The position numbers and the translations under genes are program-made. Positions 23,871 to 24,010 of a stretch of 24,010 nt of DNA are shown one piece after another. Source of the stretch: Candidatus Woesearchaeota archaeon (GTDB lineage: Archaea; Nanobdellota; Nanobdellia; Woesearchaeales; UBA10200); assembly GCA_016180275.1 (NCBI GenBank), contig JACPBN010000078.1, positions 1 to 24,010 on the forward strand. Direction: 5' to 3'. Position 1 is the first letter of the stretch, and each line of letters begins with the position of its first letter. Under the pieces are notes generated by a model, which did no database searches, was not told the origin of the DNA, and saw only the letters and a list, made by a program, of their open reading frames with translations.

Positions 23871-24010
23871 GTATTTGTTTAGCTCAAAAAAGCAGTTGAG
23901 GCTGCCAATGTTTGACGAACACAAATCAAATAATCCTGCTAAGAATGGTCGGGCAGTCGCAAGCGAGTAAGCATGCTAATAGTCACAAAGAAAGGCTAAG
24001 TTGATAAGCA
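23871..24010 (+). repeat. Structured intergenic repeat element, copy 3 (degenerate, reaches window edge)
   Basis: Outer left arm GTATTTGTTTAGCT (23871-23884) is identical to copy 1. Left inner arm AAGCAGTTGAGGCTGCC (23890-23906) resembles copy 2, the bulge is AATGTT, and the core TGACGAACACAAATC (23913-23927) is identical. The right side is shortened: GGGCAGTCGC (23951-23960) matches copy 1's right arm but pairs with the left arm over only about seven positions including one G-T. GCTAA (23995-23999) could pair with the TTAGC of the outer arm. The sequence continues past the window edge, so the true right end is uncertain. Confidence 0.7.

Overview
The window looks like chromosomal DNA from an uncultivated archaeon, most plausibly a DPANN lineage of the Woesearchaeota/Pacearchaeota type. 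The lineage name is inference; Archaea is well supported. Evidence for Archaea is a full-length pelota (aRF1-like) gene, an archaeal MBF1 with zinc ribbon plus HTH, an archaeal/eukaryal-type replication factor C small subunit, TATA boxes about 25-28 bases before start codons (often leaderless), GGTG-type ribosome binding sites, and a giant secreted protein with a C-terminal PGF-pre-PGF-type domain. The DNA is strongly AT-rich with little space between genes.

Layout. 1-7624 (minus) is the first 2,541 codons of a giant Asn/Ser/Thr-rich, Cys-rich surface protein whose C-terminus lies off the left edge. 7625-8321 is an AT-rich non-coding region with the giant gene's promoter, inverted repeats and copy 1 of a structured repeat. 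8322-12280 (plus) carries a small YdjM-like membrane hydrolase, a processive GT2 glycosyltransferase, a membrane-anchored thioredoxin-fold protein and a GT39-like membrane glycosyltransferase. 12269-12955 (minus) is a dolichyl-phosphate-mannose-synthase-like GT2 that converges on the GT39 gene. 13024-14700 (minus) holds pelota followed by MBF1. 14753-15991 (plus) is a one-span membrane protein with three beta-rich repeats, divergent from pelota across one shared TATA element. 15992-16343 is non-coding and holds copy 2 of the repeat. 16344-22640 (plus) encodes a 949-residue membrane protein with a long cytoplasmic helical region, then three paralogous lipoproteins. 22709-23692 (minus) is rfcS. 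23693-24010 is non-coding and holds copy 3 of the repeat.

How the parts may fit together. The left and centre read as an envelope-glycoprotein region: a sequon-rich surface protein, a likely Dol-P-Man synthase, a GT39 enzyme of the kind that uses polyprenyl-phosphate sugars, a polysaccharide-synthase-like GT2 and a thiol-redox protein suited to a Cys-rich secretome. The right part is a candidate uncharacterised envelope assembly: one membrane protein plus three lipoproteins that share a CYxYxT...C, GAPV and terminal beta-strand pattern. pelota and MBF1 form a possible ribosome-rescue pair.

The most unusual non-protein signal is a GC-rich imperfect hairpin element present three times in intergenic DNA, in the same orientation. 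Copies 1 and 2 differ by compensatory base changes, and all copies keep the core TGACGAACACAAATC. The three copies lie almost exactly 7.88 kb apart.
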